NCBI GenBank assembly: GCA_964534995.1
Contig: CAZHSC010000095.1
Location: 1-13,029 of the forward strand
DNA length: 13,029 nt
Reading direction: 5' to 3'
Origin: JAJTFW01 sp964534995
Lineage (GTDB): Bacteria; Bacteroidota; Bacteroidia; AKYH767-A; OLB10
The notes under the pieces were generated by a model. The model searched no databases. It was not told the origin of the DNA and was given only the letters and a program-made list of their open reading frames with translations. The position numbers and the translations under genes are program-made. This document shows positions 1 to 8,658 of this stretch, one piece after another. Within the stretch, counting starts at the first letter, position 1. Every line of letters starts with the position of its first letter.

Positions 1-83
1 ATAACACTTTCAATGGTCTGCTGAACTTCAGGTTCATTCAACAAGGACCTGTCTTCCCACGCTTTCTCTATGACTGATTTCAT
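1..83 (-). CDS. dapD: DapD N-terminus (tetrahydrodipicolinate N-succinyltransferase), partial
   Basis: Only the first 27 codons are in the window; the gene runs off the left edge. The ATG is at 83-81, and the peptide begins MKSVIEKAWEDRSLL. The pattern IEKAW.DR followed by V..TIESVI matches the N-terminal helices of DapD, which succinylates tetrahydrodipicolinate in lysine and meso-diaminopimelate synthesis in the cytoplasm. The identification rests on this short helical segment alone, since the left-handed beta-helix catalytic part lies outside. The gene is divergent from ruvX across a 65-base gap. A near match to the Bacteroidota -7 element (TATTTTTA on the minus strand, 113-106) would give a leader of roughly 16 bases, but this is weak. 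Confidence 0.65.
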   Translation of the reverse strand, partial: MKSVIEKAWEDRSLLNEPEVQQTIESV

Positions 84-134
84 TTTATTTTACATTTCAG
101 GTTTGTAAAAATACTAAACATTAAATAAGCTGTG

Positions 135-142
135 TATTTTTG
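135..142 (+). promoter_or_regulatory. Candidate Bacteroidota -7 promoter element for ruvX-def-aroK
   Basis: TATTTTTG matches the Bacteroidota consensus TAnnTTTG in full. It ends 6 bases before the ruvX ATG at 149, so transcription would start at or next to the start codon and the mRNA would be leaderless or nearly so. I see no TTG/TTTG at the usual distance upstream; a TTTG at 102-105 is 29 bases away, which is too far. The call therefore rests on the -7 element only. Confidence 0.35.
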
Positions 143-148
143 CAGTAC

Positions 149-571
149 ATGGGCAGAATTCTGGCAATAGATTATGGAACGAAGAGGTGCGGAATCGCGG
201 TAACAGATCCCTCCCAAACCATTGCCAGTGCACTTGAAACCATACCCACACCTGCCATTTTTGAATTTCTCAGCCGCTACATTGAAAGAGAAAAAGTGGA
301 TGCATTCGTTATCGGGGAACCCAAAAGATTGAACAACACCGAATCATCCACCACCCAACTGGTGTACGCCTTTTCCGATAAGTTGCGTAAACTATTACCT
401 GATATACCTGTTCATCTGTACGATGAAAGACTCACTTCAAAGATGGCCACAAGGAGCCTGATAGAAAGCGGACAATCCAAAAAGACGAGGCGCGACAAGT
501 CGGTATTGGACAAGGTAAGCGCCACCCTCTTATTGCAGGACTTTCTGAATTCATTACAAACAAAAAAATGA
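149..571 (+). CDS. ruvX: RuvX/YqgF family Holliday junction resolvase-like nuclease
   Basis: The product is a 140-residue cytoplasmic RNase H-fold nuclease of the YqgF/RuvX family. The family is credited with Holliday junction resolution and, in some bacteria, 16S rRNA 5' end maturation. All the family motifs are visible: AIDYGTKRCGIAVTD at residues 6-20 (catalytic D8), VIGEPKRLNN at 54-63 (E57), YDERLTS at 91-97, and the last acidic motif LDKVSA near 120-125. The length is normal for the family. I chose the ATG at 149, which gives MGRILAIDYG. A TTG at 140 in the same frame would add three residues but lies inside the putative promoter element. The stop codon overlaps the def start in an ATGA at 568-571, so the two genes are probably translationally coupled. 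Confidence 0.93.
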   Translation: MGRILAIDYGTKRCGIAVTDPSQTIASALETIPTPAIFEFLSRYIEREKVDAFVIGEPKRLNNTESSTTQLVYAFSDKLRKLLPDIPVHLYDERLTSKMATRSLIESGQSKKTRRDKSVLDKVSATLLLQDFLNSLQTKK

Positions 572-1128
572 TCTACCCCATCATTGCCTTCGGCGACCCG
601 GTTTTGAGAAAAAAGGCCCTTTCTATTGATAAGGACTACCCAAAATTAAATGAACTGGTTGATAACATGTTTAAAACCATGTATCATAGTCAGGGAGTAG
701 GCCTGGCTGCCCCGCAAATAGGACTTTCCATACGACTGTTTGTAATTGATGCCACTCCTTTTGGAGAGGATGACCCTACAGCGGATGGTTTTAAGCGGGT
801 TTTTATCAATGCTGAGTTACTGGAAGAGGACGGGGGCAAATGGAAGTTCAACGAAGGTTGCCTGAGTATACCGGGTGTGCGCGAGGACGTTGAACGACAT
901 CCGCGGGTACTGATCAAATACCAGGACCTGAATTTTGATTTCCATACCGAAGAGTACGAAGGAGTCAAGGCAAGGATCATTCAGCATGAATACGATCATA
1001 TTGAAGGGATACTTTTTACGGATCACCTGAGTTCACTGAAAAAAACCATGCTGAAAGGTAAACTTACAGATATCAGCAAAGGCAAGGTAGATGTTGACTA
1101 CAAAATGCGCTTTTATAGTAAGAGATAG
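568..1128 (+). CDS. def: Peptide deformylase
   Basis: The product is a 186-residue metalloenzyme that removes the formyl group from the N-terminal methionine of new proteins. All three signature motifs are intact: GVGLAAPQIG at residues 43-52, EGCLS at 96-100 with the metal-ligand C98, and QHEYDH at 139-144 with ligands H140 and H144 and catalytic E141. The residue before the cysteine motif and the overall length are normal, and nothing is truncated. The start ATG overlaps the ruvX stop by 4 bases, and aroK begins 8 bases after the def stop, so the three genes form one operon. ruvX-def adjacency fits a housekeeping operon linking DNA/rRNA maturation and protein maturation, but I infer no direct functional link. 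Confidence 0.97.
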   Translation: MIYPIIAFGDPVLRKKALSIDKDYPKLNELVDNMFKTMYHSQGVGLAAPQIGLSIRLFVIDATPFGEDDPTADGFKRVFINAELLEEDGGKWKFNEGCLSIPGVREDVERHPRVLIKYQDLNFDFHTEEYEGVKARIIQHEYDHIEGILFTDHLSSLKKTMLKGKLTDISKGKVDVDYKMRFYSKR

Positions 1129-1136
1129 TTTCAATA

Positions 1137-1677
1137 ATGAACCGGGAATTAATTTTTCTGATTGGTTATATGGGCGCCGGCAAGACCACTGCCGGGAGAA
1201 TGCTCGCAAAAGCGCTCGGTAAAGAATTCATTGATCTCGATGACCTGGTTGAAATCATCAACAACAGGACCTTACAGGATATCTTCGAAAAAGAGGGAGA
1301 AGAATCATTCAGGAAACTGGAGCAATCCGCATTGCACACTTTACAAGGTAAAAAAAACCTGGTGATTGCCTGTGGCGGAGGCTGTGCTGCCTATTCCTCC
1401 AATATGAAATGGATGAACGAACATGGTATTACGGTTTATATGAGATGCCGTCCGGGCACACTCTTTCACCGTATAGCACCGGAAAAAAGAAAAAGACCTT
1501 TACTGGCAAAAATGGATGATGTTGACATCATGGAATACATCCTGGAGAGTCTCAAAAAGCGGCTTCCCTATTACGTTCAGGCGCAATTTACCGTAAATGC
1601 CGGGTCCGATCCGGAATCCGTTACCACAGAAATTTCTGAAAAACTAAGACCCTTCCTGATTGCAGAAAAAGCAAAAA

Positions 1678-1700
<23 letters not shown>
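1137..1700 (+). CDS. aroK: Shikimate kinase
   Basis: The product is a 187-residue P-loop kinase that phosphorylates shikimate at the 3-hydroxyl with ATP, step five of the shikimate route to chorismate and aromatic amino acids. Visible are the Walker A GYMGAGKTT (residues 10-18), the shikimate-binding FIDLDD (D33, D35), R59 in the SFRK motif, the GGG at 80-82, the lid arginine in KRKRPLL (R120) and a late arginine in KRLPYY (R142). The tail after about residue 170 (SEKLRPFLIAEKAKITSSSPD) is longer than the catalytic core needs. The last 23 bases run convergently into the 3' end of batC, so no room is left for a separate terminator between the two genes. Confidence 0.95.
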
Positions 1701-2387
<687 letters not shown>

Positions 2388-2391
<4 letters not shown>

Positions 2392-3437
2392 ATTTCCTCC
2401 TTTTTTCTTACATGAAAAAGATTAAGCCGGGCAAACCATTTGCTTTTCTTTTCTCCCAGCAGAAATTCGACGAAGAATAAAAATAAAGCAAGCCCTATGA
2501 AGTATTGAAACTGATTTTCGAATTCAGTATACATTTTTGCTTTAAACTCCTTTTTGTCGAGTGCATTGAGTTCTTTCAACACCAGGGGAATTCCATCATC
2601 TGAACTTGTAGCTCTGATAAAGCGGCCGTTCCCCGCTTCTGCAATTTTCGACAACATATCGGGGTCCAGTTTTGTCACCACGGTTTGTCCATTATTGTCC
2701 TGACGGAAACCAACAACCGCACCATTGTTAAACACCGGAATAGGCCCCCCTTCTACCGAACCCATTCCGATAGTGTATGTTTTTATCCCTGATTCGGCCG
2801 CTGTTTTGGCAGACTCAATGGCATTGTCTTCGTGATTTTCGCCATCGGTAATAATAATGATAGCACTGTGTTTACGTGTAGTGTCGGTGAAAGAACTGGC
2901 AGCAAGGTCGATGGCGGCACCAATGGCAGTGCCCTGGGTAGGAACAATGTTTGTGTTTATCGTTGAAATAAACATTCGTGCTGCATTGTAATCGGTGGTG
3001 ATGGGCAACTGCACATAGGCTTCACCTGCAAAAACGATTATACCGATGCGGTCACCTTCCAGCCTGTCAATTAGCCGGTTCATTGCCATTTTAGCCCGTT
3101 CAAGCCTGTTGGGTTTGATATCATTCGCCAGCATACTGTTCGAAACATCCAGGGCAATGATAATATCAGATCCCTTGCGCTTCACTTCCTCCAGTTTAGA
3201 ACCTATCAGGGGTCCACACAAGCCCGCTATCAGAAAACAAAAAGCGCCAGCCAGTAAAAAAAACTTAATACCCGGTCTTGAAAGGGAAACATCAGGATAG
3301 AGTTTCCGGGTGAGAGAAACATCGCCAAACTGCGACATTGCTTTTTTCTTCCACCTCTTCAGCATATAATAAAGTACTGTAAGCAATGGAATTATTGCAA
3401 ACAGATACACCATACCGGGATTTTCAAGTTTAAACAT
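2388..3437 (-). CDS. batB: BatB, membrane-anchored von Willebrand A domain protein
   Basis: The product is a 349-residue inner-membrane VWA protein. It has two N-terminal membrane segments (about 9-26 and 58-76), a VWA domain, and a C-terminal membrane segment (about 311-328). All the MIDAS metal-site residues are visible: DVSNS (D97, S99, S101), a threonine at 170 in TQGTAIG, and D198 in IITDGE. This should allow divalent-metal-dependent binding of a partner protein. Members of this family sit in MoxR-linked operons and were named for Bacteroides aerotolerance. The BatB call over BatA rests on order and on direct coupling to the TPR gene. The start lies 9 bases after the batA stop, and the stop overlaps batC by ATGA. 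The VWA domain is expected to face the periplasm or cytoplasm depending on topology, which I cannot settle from sequence. Confidence 0.9.
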
Positions 3438-3446
3438 AACGAACCA

Positions 3447-4457
3447 TCAGGGAATACTTCTAAGCCATGTATATCTCAATATCACTTCAAACAACAGCAA
3501 CAGACAGGCTAATAATGCGAATGGGAGGTATTCTTCTTTGTATCTTTTAAATTCGGTAATCTCAATTTTCGATTTTTCCAGTTTGTCAATTTCGGAGAAA
3601 ACAGCTTCCAGATTTTTATTATTCACAGCTCGGTAATATTTGCCATCTGTAACATCCGCCACTTTTGTAAGCAGTTCTTCATCTATCTGAACTTCCATAT
3701 TCTGATATTGCACACCAAACAGGGTTTTAGTAGGATATGGGGCCATTCCCTTGGTACCTACGCCAATTGAATACACCCGCACTCCAAAAGTACTTGCAAT
3801 ATCACCGGCTGTTAAAGGAGGGATGGAACCGGCATTGTTAACACCATCGGTAATTAATACCACTACCCTGCTCTTTGTTGGCGCATCTTTAAGCCTGTCA
3901 ACGGCGGTAGCAAGGCCCTCCCCCAGGGCGGTTCCATCCAGCAGTAAACCCGACTTAACATCTTTCATCAGATTGCGGATAACACTGTGATCGGAGGTTA
4001 TGGGGCATTGCGTGAAACTCTGTCCGCTGAAAATCACCAGTCCGATAAGATCATTGGGCCGGCCATTGATAAACTCAAGGGCTACCTTCTTAGCAGCTTC
4101 TATTCTGTTTGGACGAAAATCTTCGGCTAGCATACTGGAAGATATATCCAGTGCAATCACAATAGATATCCCTTCCGTTTTAACATTGGAAGCGCTGGAT
4201 GAAGATTGAGGACGTGCCAGGGCGATGATGAGTAATACCAGAGCGAGCATCCTTAATAAAAAGGGCAAGCCCAGCAAGCGCTGACGTAAGGTAGGGCGAT
4301 AATTTTTAAATGCTTCTACGCTGCTTATCCGGATTACCGGTCTTTTATGGCGCTTTACTTTAAAATAATAAACCGCCATAAAAGGTATAATCAGCAATAA
4401 CCAGAGCAATTCCGGATGCTTAAAATGAAAGGATGTCAGATCAAAAAGACTCATCAT
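3447..4457 (-). CDS. batA: BatA, membrane-anchored von Willebrand A domain protein
   Basis: The product is a 336-residue paralogue of BatB with the same plan: membrane segments at about 17-32 and 66-82, a VWA domain, and a final membrane segment at about 309-328. The MIDAS motif is complete: DISSS (D104, S106, S108), T176 in LDGTALGEG, and D204 in LITDGVNN. A short serine run precedes the VWA domain near residues 85-88. Two ATG codons stand in tandem at 4457 and 4452-4454; both overlap the stop of the upstream gene, so translational coupling is likely and the exact start is uncertain by one residue. BatA and BatB probably work as a pair, a common arrangement in MoxR/VWA operons, but the ligand is not known. 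Confidence 0.9.
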   Translation of the reverse strand: MMSLFDLTSFHFKHPELLWLLLIIPFMAVYYFKVKRHKRPVIRISSVEAFKNYRPTLRQRLLGLPFLLRMLALVLLIIALARPQSSSSASNVKTEGISIVIALDISSSMLAEDFRPNRIEAAKKVALEFINGRPNDLIGLVIFSGQSFTQCPITSDHSVIRNLMKDVKSGLLLDGTALGEGLATAVDRLKDAPTKSRVVVLITDGVNNAGSIPPLTAGDIASTFGVRVYSIGVGTKGMAPYPTKTLFGVQYQNMEVQIDEELLTKVADVTDGKYYRAVNNKNLEAVFSEIDKLEKSKIEITEFKRYKEEYLPFALLACLLLLFEVILRYTWLRSIP

Positions 4458-5416
4458 TTTTCAATCGTTTCCATTTTTACAGCGTCCTGTAAGGCTGTAT
4501 TGTTTACAAATTTCACCGCCAGCTGAATGGACGATTCGTTTTCGGCAGACTGGGGAAGCAATTTTGCAAACTTCACCAGATCTGCAAGGCGGAGTAAGCG
4601 TTCCAGGTCCTCGCTGATTTCCTTGCTGAGGGTAACCATAAAACTGCCCGACAATATTTCATCGCTGGTAAGCTCGAGAGCGTTTAGCCCCCAACGCTGC
4701 CCAATATAAATGCGGAGAATATCTGTTAATCCCGTGTAATACTGCTTCACTTTTCCGTTTTGCCACAGCCGTTCTTCCTCCAGGTTTTTCAAGGCTTCCA
4801 ATGCGGCAACATGCGCGGGAATTATCTGCTCAGGCACCTTCTCCATATCCAGCGTGGATTTCCGCTTTTTACGACGGTACCACCAAATGGCTGTTAAAAT
4901 CAAAATGACTGCGAGTACCGCGACCAGTATCCAAATCAGGAGCATGGTATCAAAAGGGGCTTTTTCCACAGTCCGGATATCTCTTATATCGGCAGAGGTA
5001 TCAACTGGTACGGTAAATACCTGAATCGTTAAGGGGTCAGTTGACGCTGTAAGCAGTTTATCAGAAGATGCTGCCCGATAACTGAAACTGACTTCGGGCA
5101 GGATATAAGTACCCGAATCAAAAGATGTTACTGTAATGGTTTGCGTCCTGACTAAGGAGTTATCATCTTCAACATTCAGGGTATCCACCGGCATCACCTG
5201 CAGCACTTCCAGTTGCCCCATGGAATCAGTAAACAGCGGCCAGTTTACAGATAATGTTTTTGGCTGGCTCAGGCGCAATAAAACGGAGACGGGTTTACCA
5301 ATCAGAATTTTATTTGTATCCACGGTGATACCGGCCACGACTTCCTGTGCCAGGGCCCCCGTGCCGACCAACGTAAAAGCAAAGGCAAACAAAAAACTCC
5401 CGATCAAACGTATCAT
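4454..5416 (-). CDS. BatD/DUF4381-like anchored protein of the Bat operon
   Basis: The product is a 320-residue exported, membrane-anchored protein. A signal peptide covers residues 1 to about 23 (cleavage near ALAQE), followed by a periplasmic beta-rich domain (about 26-135) that opens VDTNKILIGKPVSVLLRL, the kind of segment that begins BatD-type immunoglobulin-like domains. One strong membrane helix lies at about 158-180, followed by a basic stop-transfer RRKKRK and a helical cytoplasmic part (about 197-320) with the pattern EERLWQNGKVKQYYTGLTDILRIYI and LTSDEIL. Such proteins recur between the DUF58 gene and batA in Bacteroidota and are usually left as hypothetical. The gene is coupled on both sides by ATGA overlaps (with DUF58 at 5413-5416 and batA at 4454-4457). 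It may link periplasmic and cytoplasmic parts of the Bat machinery, which is inference. It is shorter than true BatD, so I give no symbol. Confidence 0.75.
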   Translation of the reverse strand: MIRLIGSFLFAFAFTLVGTGALAQEVVAGITVDTNKILIGKPVSVLLRLSQPKTLSVNWPLFTDSMGQLEVLQVMPVDTLNVEDDNSLVRTQTITVTSFDSGTYILPEVSFSYRAASSDKLLTASTDPLTIQVFTVPVDTSADIRDIRTVEKAPFDTMLLIWILVAVLAVILILTAIWWYRRKKRKSTLDMEKVPEQIIPAHVAALEALKNLEEERLWQNGKVKQYYTGLTDILRIYIGQRWGLNALELTSDEILSGSFMVTLSKEISEDLERLLRLADLVKFAKLLPQSAENESSIQLAVKFVNNTALQDAVKMETIEK

Positions 5417-6288
5417 CTTCTTCTCTCCCTTTTCTTAAAAAGGTTTATTAAACTCTGTACATAGGGTTGATCGGTACGGAATGTTGCATGATCCACCCCA
5501 CTTCTGCTAAGCATTTCAGATGTCTGAGCCTGTGTTTGCTTCCACCACAAATGATAGTCGCGCCGAACGGAAAGATTTCCTGAATCCAGCAGGCTGGTTT
5601 GACCGGTTTCGGCATCCACAAAACGAACCAAGCCAATATCGGGCATATCCGCTTCACGCGGATCGTACACACGAATGGCTGCAAGATCGTGCTTTTTTGA
5701 TGCCACCTTCATGGCGTCTTCAAAGCCTGAGGCCATAAAGTCGGAAATAATAAACGCGATACAACGCTTTTTAATCATATTGTTAAAATAACGCAAGGCC
5801 TGATTAATATCCGTACCCGTACGCCCGGGCTCCAGATTAATTAATTCGCGAATAATCCTAAGAATATGTGTCTTCCCTTTTTTGGGTGGTATGAAGAGTT
5901 CAATTTTATCAGAAAATAAAATCATGCCTGCTTTATCGTTGTTTTCGATGGCCGAAAATGCAAGTATCGCAGACAACTCTGTAATAAGATCCTTTTTAAA
6001 CTGATTTTTAGTGCCGAAATTACCCGACGCGCTGATGTCAACAAGCAACATGACTGTCAGTTCCCTTTCTTCTTCAAAAACCTTGACATAGGGATGATTG
6101 AACCTGGCCGTAACATTCCAGTCAATGGTGCGGATATCATCACCCGGCATGTACTCCCTGACTTCACTAAAAGCCATACCTCTGCCTTTAAATGCGGAGT
6201 GATACTCACCGGAAAAAACCTGAGAAGAAAGTCCCCTGGTTTTAATTTCTATTTTCCTGACCTTCTTTAATAATTCAGAAGACTCCAT
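5413..6288 (-). CDS. DUF58 domain protein (MoxR-associated)
   Basis: The product is a 291-residue cytoplasmic protein with no signal peptide or membrane segment. The DUF58 signature is clear: GRGMAFSEVREYMPGDDIRTIDWNVTAR-like sequence spans residues 35-62, and the following domain has a VWA-like fold with DISAS at 84-88 (D84, S86, S88). DUF58 proteins are nearly always encoded next to MoxR ATPases and are thought to be their adaptor or substrate-delivery partner; that is family knowledge, since no direct activity can be read here. It starts 18 bases after the moxR stop and its own stop overlaps the next gene by ATGA. Length and motifs are normal. Confidence 0.92.
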   Translation of the reverse strand: MESSELLKKVRKIEIKTRGLSSQVFSGEYHSAFKGRGMAFSEVREYMPGDDIRTIDWNVTARFNHPYVKVFEEERELTVMLLVDISASGNFGTKNQFKKDLITELSAILAFSAIENNDKAGMILFSDKIELFIPPKKGKTHILRIIRELINLEPGRTGTDINQALRYFNNMIKKRCIAFIISDFMASGFEDAMKVASKKHDLAAIRVYDPREADMPDIGLVRFVDAETGQTSLLDSGNLSVRRDYHLWWKQTQAQTSEMLSRSGVDHATFRTDQPYVQSLINLFKKRERRR

Positions 6289-6306
6289 GCTATGGCCAAT
6301 AAAAGC

Positions 6307-7293
6307 TTAAGGTACTTCAACAATATTCAATACTTCGCTGATCACGTCATCGGTTGTAATATTTTCCGCTTCCGCTTCATAGGAAAGTCCGATCCTGTGA
6401 CGCAGCACATCGTGACTGATGGCACGCACATCTTCAGGAATCACATAGCCCCTTCTCTTAATGAAGGCATAGGCCTTTGCCGCCAGTGCAAGATTTATAC
6501 TCGCCCTCGGTGAGCCGCCGTAACTAACCAGATTTTCCAATTTCCTTAAATTACTTTCTTTTGGGAAACGGGTGGCAAAAACGATATCAAGAATATATTT
6601 TTCTATTTTCTCATCCATATACACCTCGCGCACCGCATTTCTTGCCTTCACAACAGTGTCAGTATGCAAAACAGGTTGTATTACCGGAAATTCCTGTAAA
6701 AGATTTTGTCTTACAATCATGCGTTCCTCTTCTTTTGAGGGGTACCCAATCACTACTTTGAGCATAAAACGGTCCAGTTGCGCTTCCGGCAAAGGATAAG
6801 TTCCTTCCTGTTCAATTGGATTTTGGGTTGCCAGCACCAGAAAAGGTTCAGGCAGCTTAAAGGTTTCATCCCCGATGGTAACTTGCCGTTCCTGCATAGC
6901 CTCCAGCAAGGCGCTTTGCACTTTTGCGGGGGCGCGGTTTATCTCATCCGCCAGAATGAAATTTGCAAAGAGAGGACCCTTTCTAACCGTAAACTGCTCC
7001 TGTTTTTGATTATAAATCATGGTACCCACCAGGTCCGCAGGAAGCAGGTCGGGGGTAAACTGCAAACGGCTGAATTTGGCATGTATTGCCGAAGAGAGGG
7101 ATTTTATCGCCAGTGTTTTTGCCAAACCGGGTACCCCTTCCAACAGTAAATGCCCGTTTGAAAGCAAGCCTATCAGTAAGCGGTCAAGCATATACTTTTG
7201 ACCAACAATTACCTTTCCCAACTCGAGATTCAGCAGCTCAATAAAAGCTGATTCCCTTTGAATTTTCTCGTTGATTTCACGAATGTCTATCAT
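6307..7293 (-). CDS. moxR: MoxR family AAA+ ATPase
   Basis: The product is a 328-residue cytoplasmic AAA+ ATPase and the first gene of the Bat operon. Walker A is GVPGLAKT (residues 53-60), Walker B is FILADE (112-117), sensor 1 is ATQNP with N158, and a QLDRF motif at 172-176 has the arginine typical of the family. The C-terminal lid contains the GGSPRAS motif characteristic of the MoxR group. MoxR ATPases act as chaperone-like remodelling enzymes on VWA-domain proteins, which fits the four genes downstream. The ATG at 7293 gives the usual short N-terminal helix before the core. A 248-base untranslated stretch lies upstream, so the Bat operon probably has its own promoter there. Confidence 0.95.
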   Translation of the reverse strand: MIDIREINEKIQRESAFIELLNLELGKVIVGQKYMLDRLLIGLLSNGHLLLEGVPGLAKTLAIKSLSSAIHAKFSRLQFTPDLLPADLVGTMIYNQKQEQFTVRKGPLFANFILADEINRAPAKVQSALLEAMQERQVTIGDETFKLPEPFLVLATQNPIEQEGTYPLPEAQLDRFMLKVVIGYPSKEEERMIVRQNLLQEFPVIQPVLHTDTVVKARNAVREVYMDEKIEKYILDIVFATRFPKESNLRKLENLVSYGGSPRASINLALAAKAYAFIKRRGYVIPEDVRAISHDVLRHRIGLSYEAEAENITTDDVISEVLNIVEVP

Positions 7294-7318
7294 ACCTGAT
7301 GTAGCTTTTGAAACAGTG

Positions 7319-7326
7319 CAAGTATA
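7319..7326 (-). promoter_or_regulatory. Weak candidate -7 element upstream of moxR
   Basis: TATACTTG on the minus strand matches the Bacteroidota TAnnTTTG element at all but one position. It lies 26 bases upstream of the moxR ATG, a suitable distance for a short leader. I see no convincing -33 element. This is the best match I found in the gap before moxR, but it is one base off consensus in AT-rich DNA and could be chance. Confidence 0.22.
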
Positions 7327-7431
7327 AATGAATAAACGTGAATAGATTCTGAACAGTTGTTGTTTTTTTCGTTAAAGTCTTGTTAATAAGTACAGGGATT
7401 TAAAGTGCCAGGCTGGACGGGTAACGAGGAT

Positions 7432-7443
7432 ACCCATATGGGT
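7432..7443. promoter_or_regulatory. 12-base perfect palindrome in the gap before moxR
   Basis: ACCCATATGGGT is its own reverse complement and sits about 140 bases upstream of the moxR start and about 100 bases after the permease stop. A short perfect dyad in untranslated DNA could be a binding site for a dimeric regulator. No second copy is evident to me in the window, and there is no direct evidence of function. Confidence 0.2.
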
Positions 7444-7509
7444 TAAACGTTGAATGGCCGGAACAAAAATTCAAATGAACGGTTTTTAATTCTCCCGGAA
7501 ATGACAGCC

Positions 7510-7534
7510 AAAAAAGAAGGATTTTGCTTTCCTT
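7510..7534 (-). terminator. Possible weak intrinsic terminator after the ABC permease gene
   Basis: On the minus strand, 8 bases after the permease stop codon, AAGGA (7534-7530), an 8-base loop and TCCTT (7521-7517) could pair as a 5-bp stem. It is followed by a C and a run of six T (7515-7510). The position and T-run suit an intrinsic terminator separating the permease operon from the Bat operon. The stem is short and mostly A-T, so it would be weak at best. Confidence 0.35.
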
Positions 7535-7541
7535 TTTACCT

Positions 7542-8618
7542 CTATACAATGCGCACTCTGGGGTCGAGAATACCGTAGACAATATCCACCAGAATATTGA
7601 TCAGTACAAAGAATACCGATACCATGAGTACCGAGCCCATTACTACCGGAAAATCATAATGCTCGAGTGCATCCACTGTTACTTTACCCACTCCTTTCCA
7701 CCCGAATATATATTCAATAAAAACGGCTCCGGCCAGGAGTGATCCCAGCCAGCCTGACAAGGCGGTGATGACCGGATTTAAAGCATTTCGTAAAGCATGT
7801 TTCATAATTACTGAAGCGGAAGACAAACCCTTTGCCCTTGCGGTCCGCACATAATCCAGGCTTAAAACTTCCAACATGGATGACCTGGTTAATTGTACTA
7901 TCACTGACAATGGGCGGATACCAAGCGTGAATGCAGGAAGTATCAGATTTTTCCACTGAATTTTTAAACCTTCAAAAGGGTCAACCATATATAAACTACC
8001 GGTCATCTCCAGGCCTGTGACATCATGCCACACAAAACCGAAGAGCCAGGCTATTAAAATTCCTGCAAAAAAAGAAGGCAATGACATTCCCAAAATACTT
8101 ATTATCATGGATATATGATCAGGCAACTGCTGATATTTTAATGCAGACCAAACTCCGAATATAATTCCAACCAGGGCGGCGAAAAGTAAGGAAGTAAAAG
8201 CGAGGATTACCGTACCCGGAAGCGCATCCAGCAAGATAGCAGACACATTTTCCCTGCTTTGGTAGGAACGCCGCAAATATGGATTTTTCAATACCAGGTT
8301 ATAATTTCCGAATGAGATTACATTAACAATTCGTCCGTATTTCTCTTTGTCCATATATATTCTGGAGCCGGCATCTTTACCGTTCAGTACTGAAAGAAAG
8401 GACAAATCGTTTACATATAGGATAAACTGGGTGCCTAAAGGTAAATCCCTGCCTAGTTCTTTGTTTATTATTTCTACAGAAGAAATATCGGCACGTTGCC
8501 CCAGCATCATGCGTGCGGGATCACCGGGTAACACATTAAACAGAAAGAAAACAACAGAAACCACCCCTGCTGTAACCAGCAGACCATACCATAGTTTATC
8601 AAAAAAAAGTTTGAGCAA
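7542..8618 (-). CDS. OppB/DppB-type ABC transporter permease
   Basis: The product is a 358-residue inner-membrane permease of the dipeptide/oligopeptide/nickel ABC family. The N-terminal segment FFLFNVLPGDPARMMLG (24-40) is the family hallmark after the first membrane helix. A soluble loop covers about 41-130, then further membrane helices begin near 135, 168, 225, 285 and 325. The coupling-helix (EAA) motif is at about 256-283 (YVRTARAKGLS..VIMKHALRNALNP), and the end LDPRVRI is typical of OppB. No in-frame ATG exists upstream before the stop at 8649-8651; TTG at 8618 is the best start, with CTG at 8627 an alternative. It lies 40 bases after the DoxX gene. No second permease, ATPase or binding protein is nearby, so the substrate is open. 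Confidence 0.88.
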   Translation of the reverse strand: MLKLFFDKLWYGLLVTAGVVSVVFFLFNVLPGDPARMMLGQRADISSVEIINKELGRDLPLGTQFILYVNDLSFLSVLNGKDAGSRIYMDKEKYGRIVNVISFGNYNLVLKNPYLRRSYQSRENVSAILLDALPGTVILAFTSLLFAALVGIIFGVWSALKYQQLPDHISMIISILGMSLPSFFAGILIAWLFGFVWHDVTGLEMTGSLYMVDPFEGLKIQWKNLILPAFTLGIRPLSVIVQLTRSSMLEVLSLDYVRTARAKGLSSASVIMKHALRNALNPVITALSGWLGSLLAGAVFIEYIFGWKGVGKVTVDALEHYDFPVVMGSVLMVSVFFVLINILVDIVYGILDPRVRIV

Positions 8619-8658
8619 GCCTGCCAGGATTAATCTGATGACATCAGTTCATCAGCGT

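Noticed and set aside
690..1026. Two minus-strand open frames (690-980 and 817-1026) inside def
   Set aside because: Both are antisense shadows of peptide deformylase, whose motifs are intact.
6778..7149. Open frame of 123 codons on the plus strand inside moxR
   Set aside because: It is wholly antisense to a clear AAA+ ATPase, shows no recognisable motif, and its composition follows the moxR codons.
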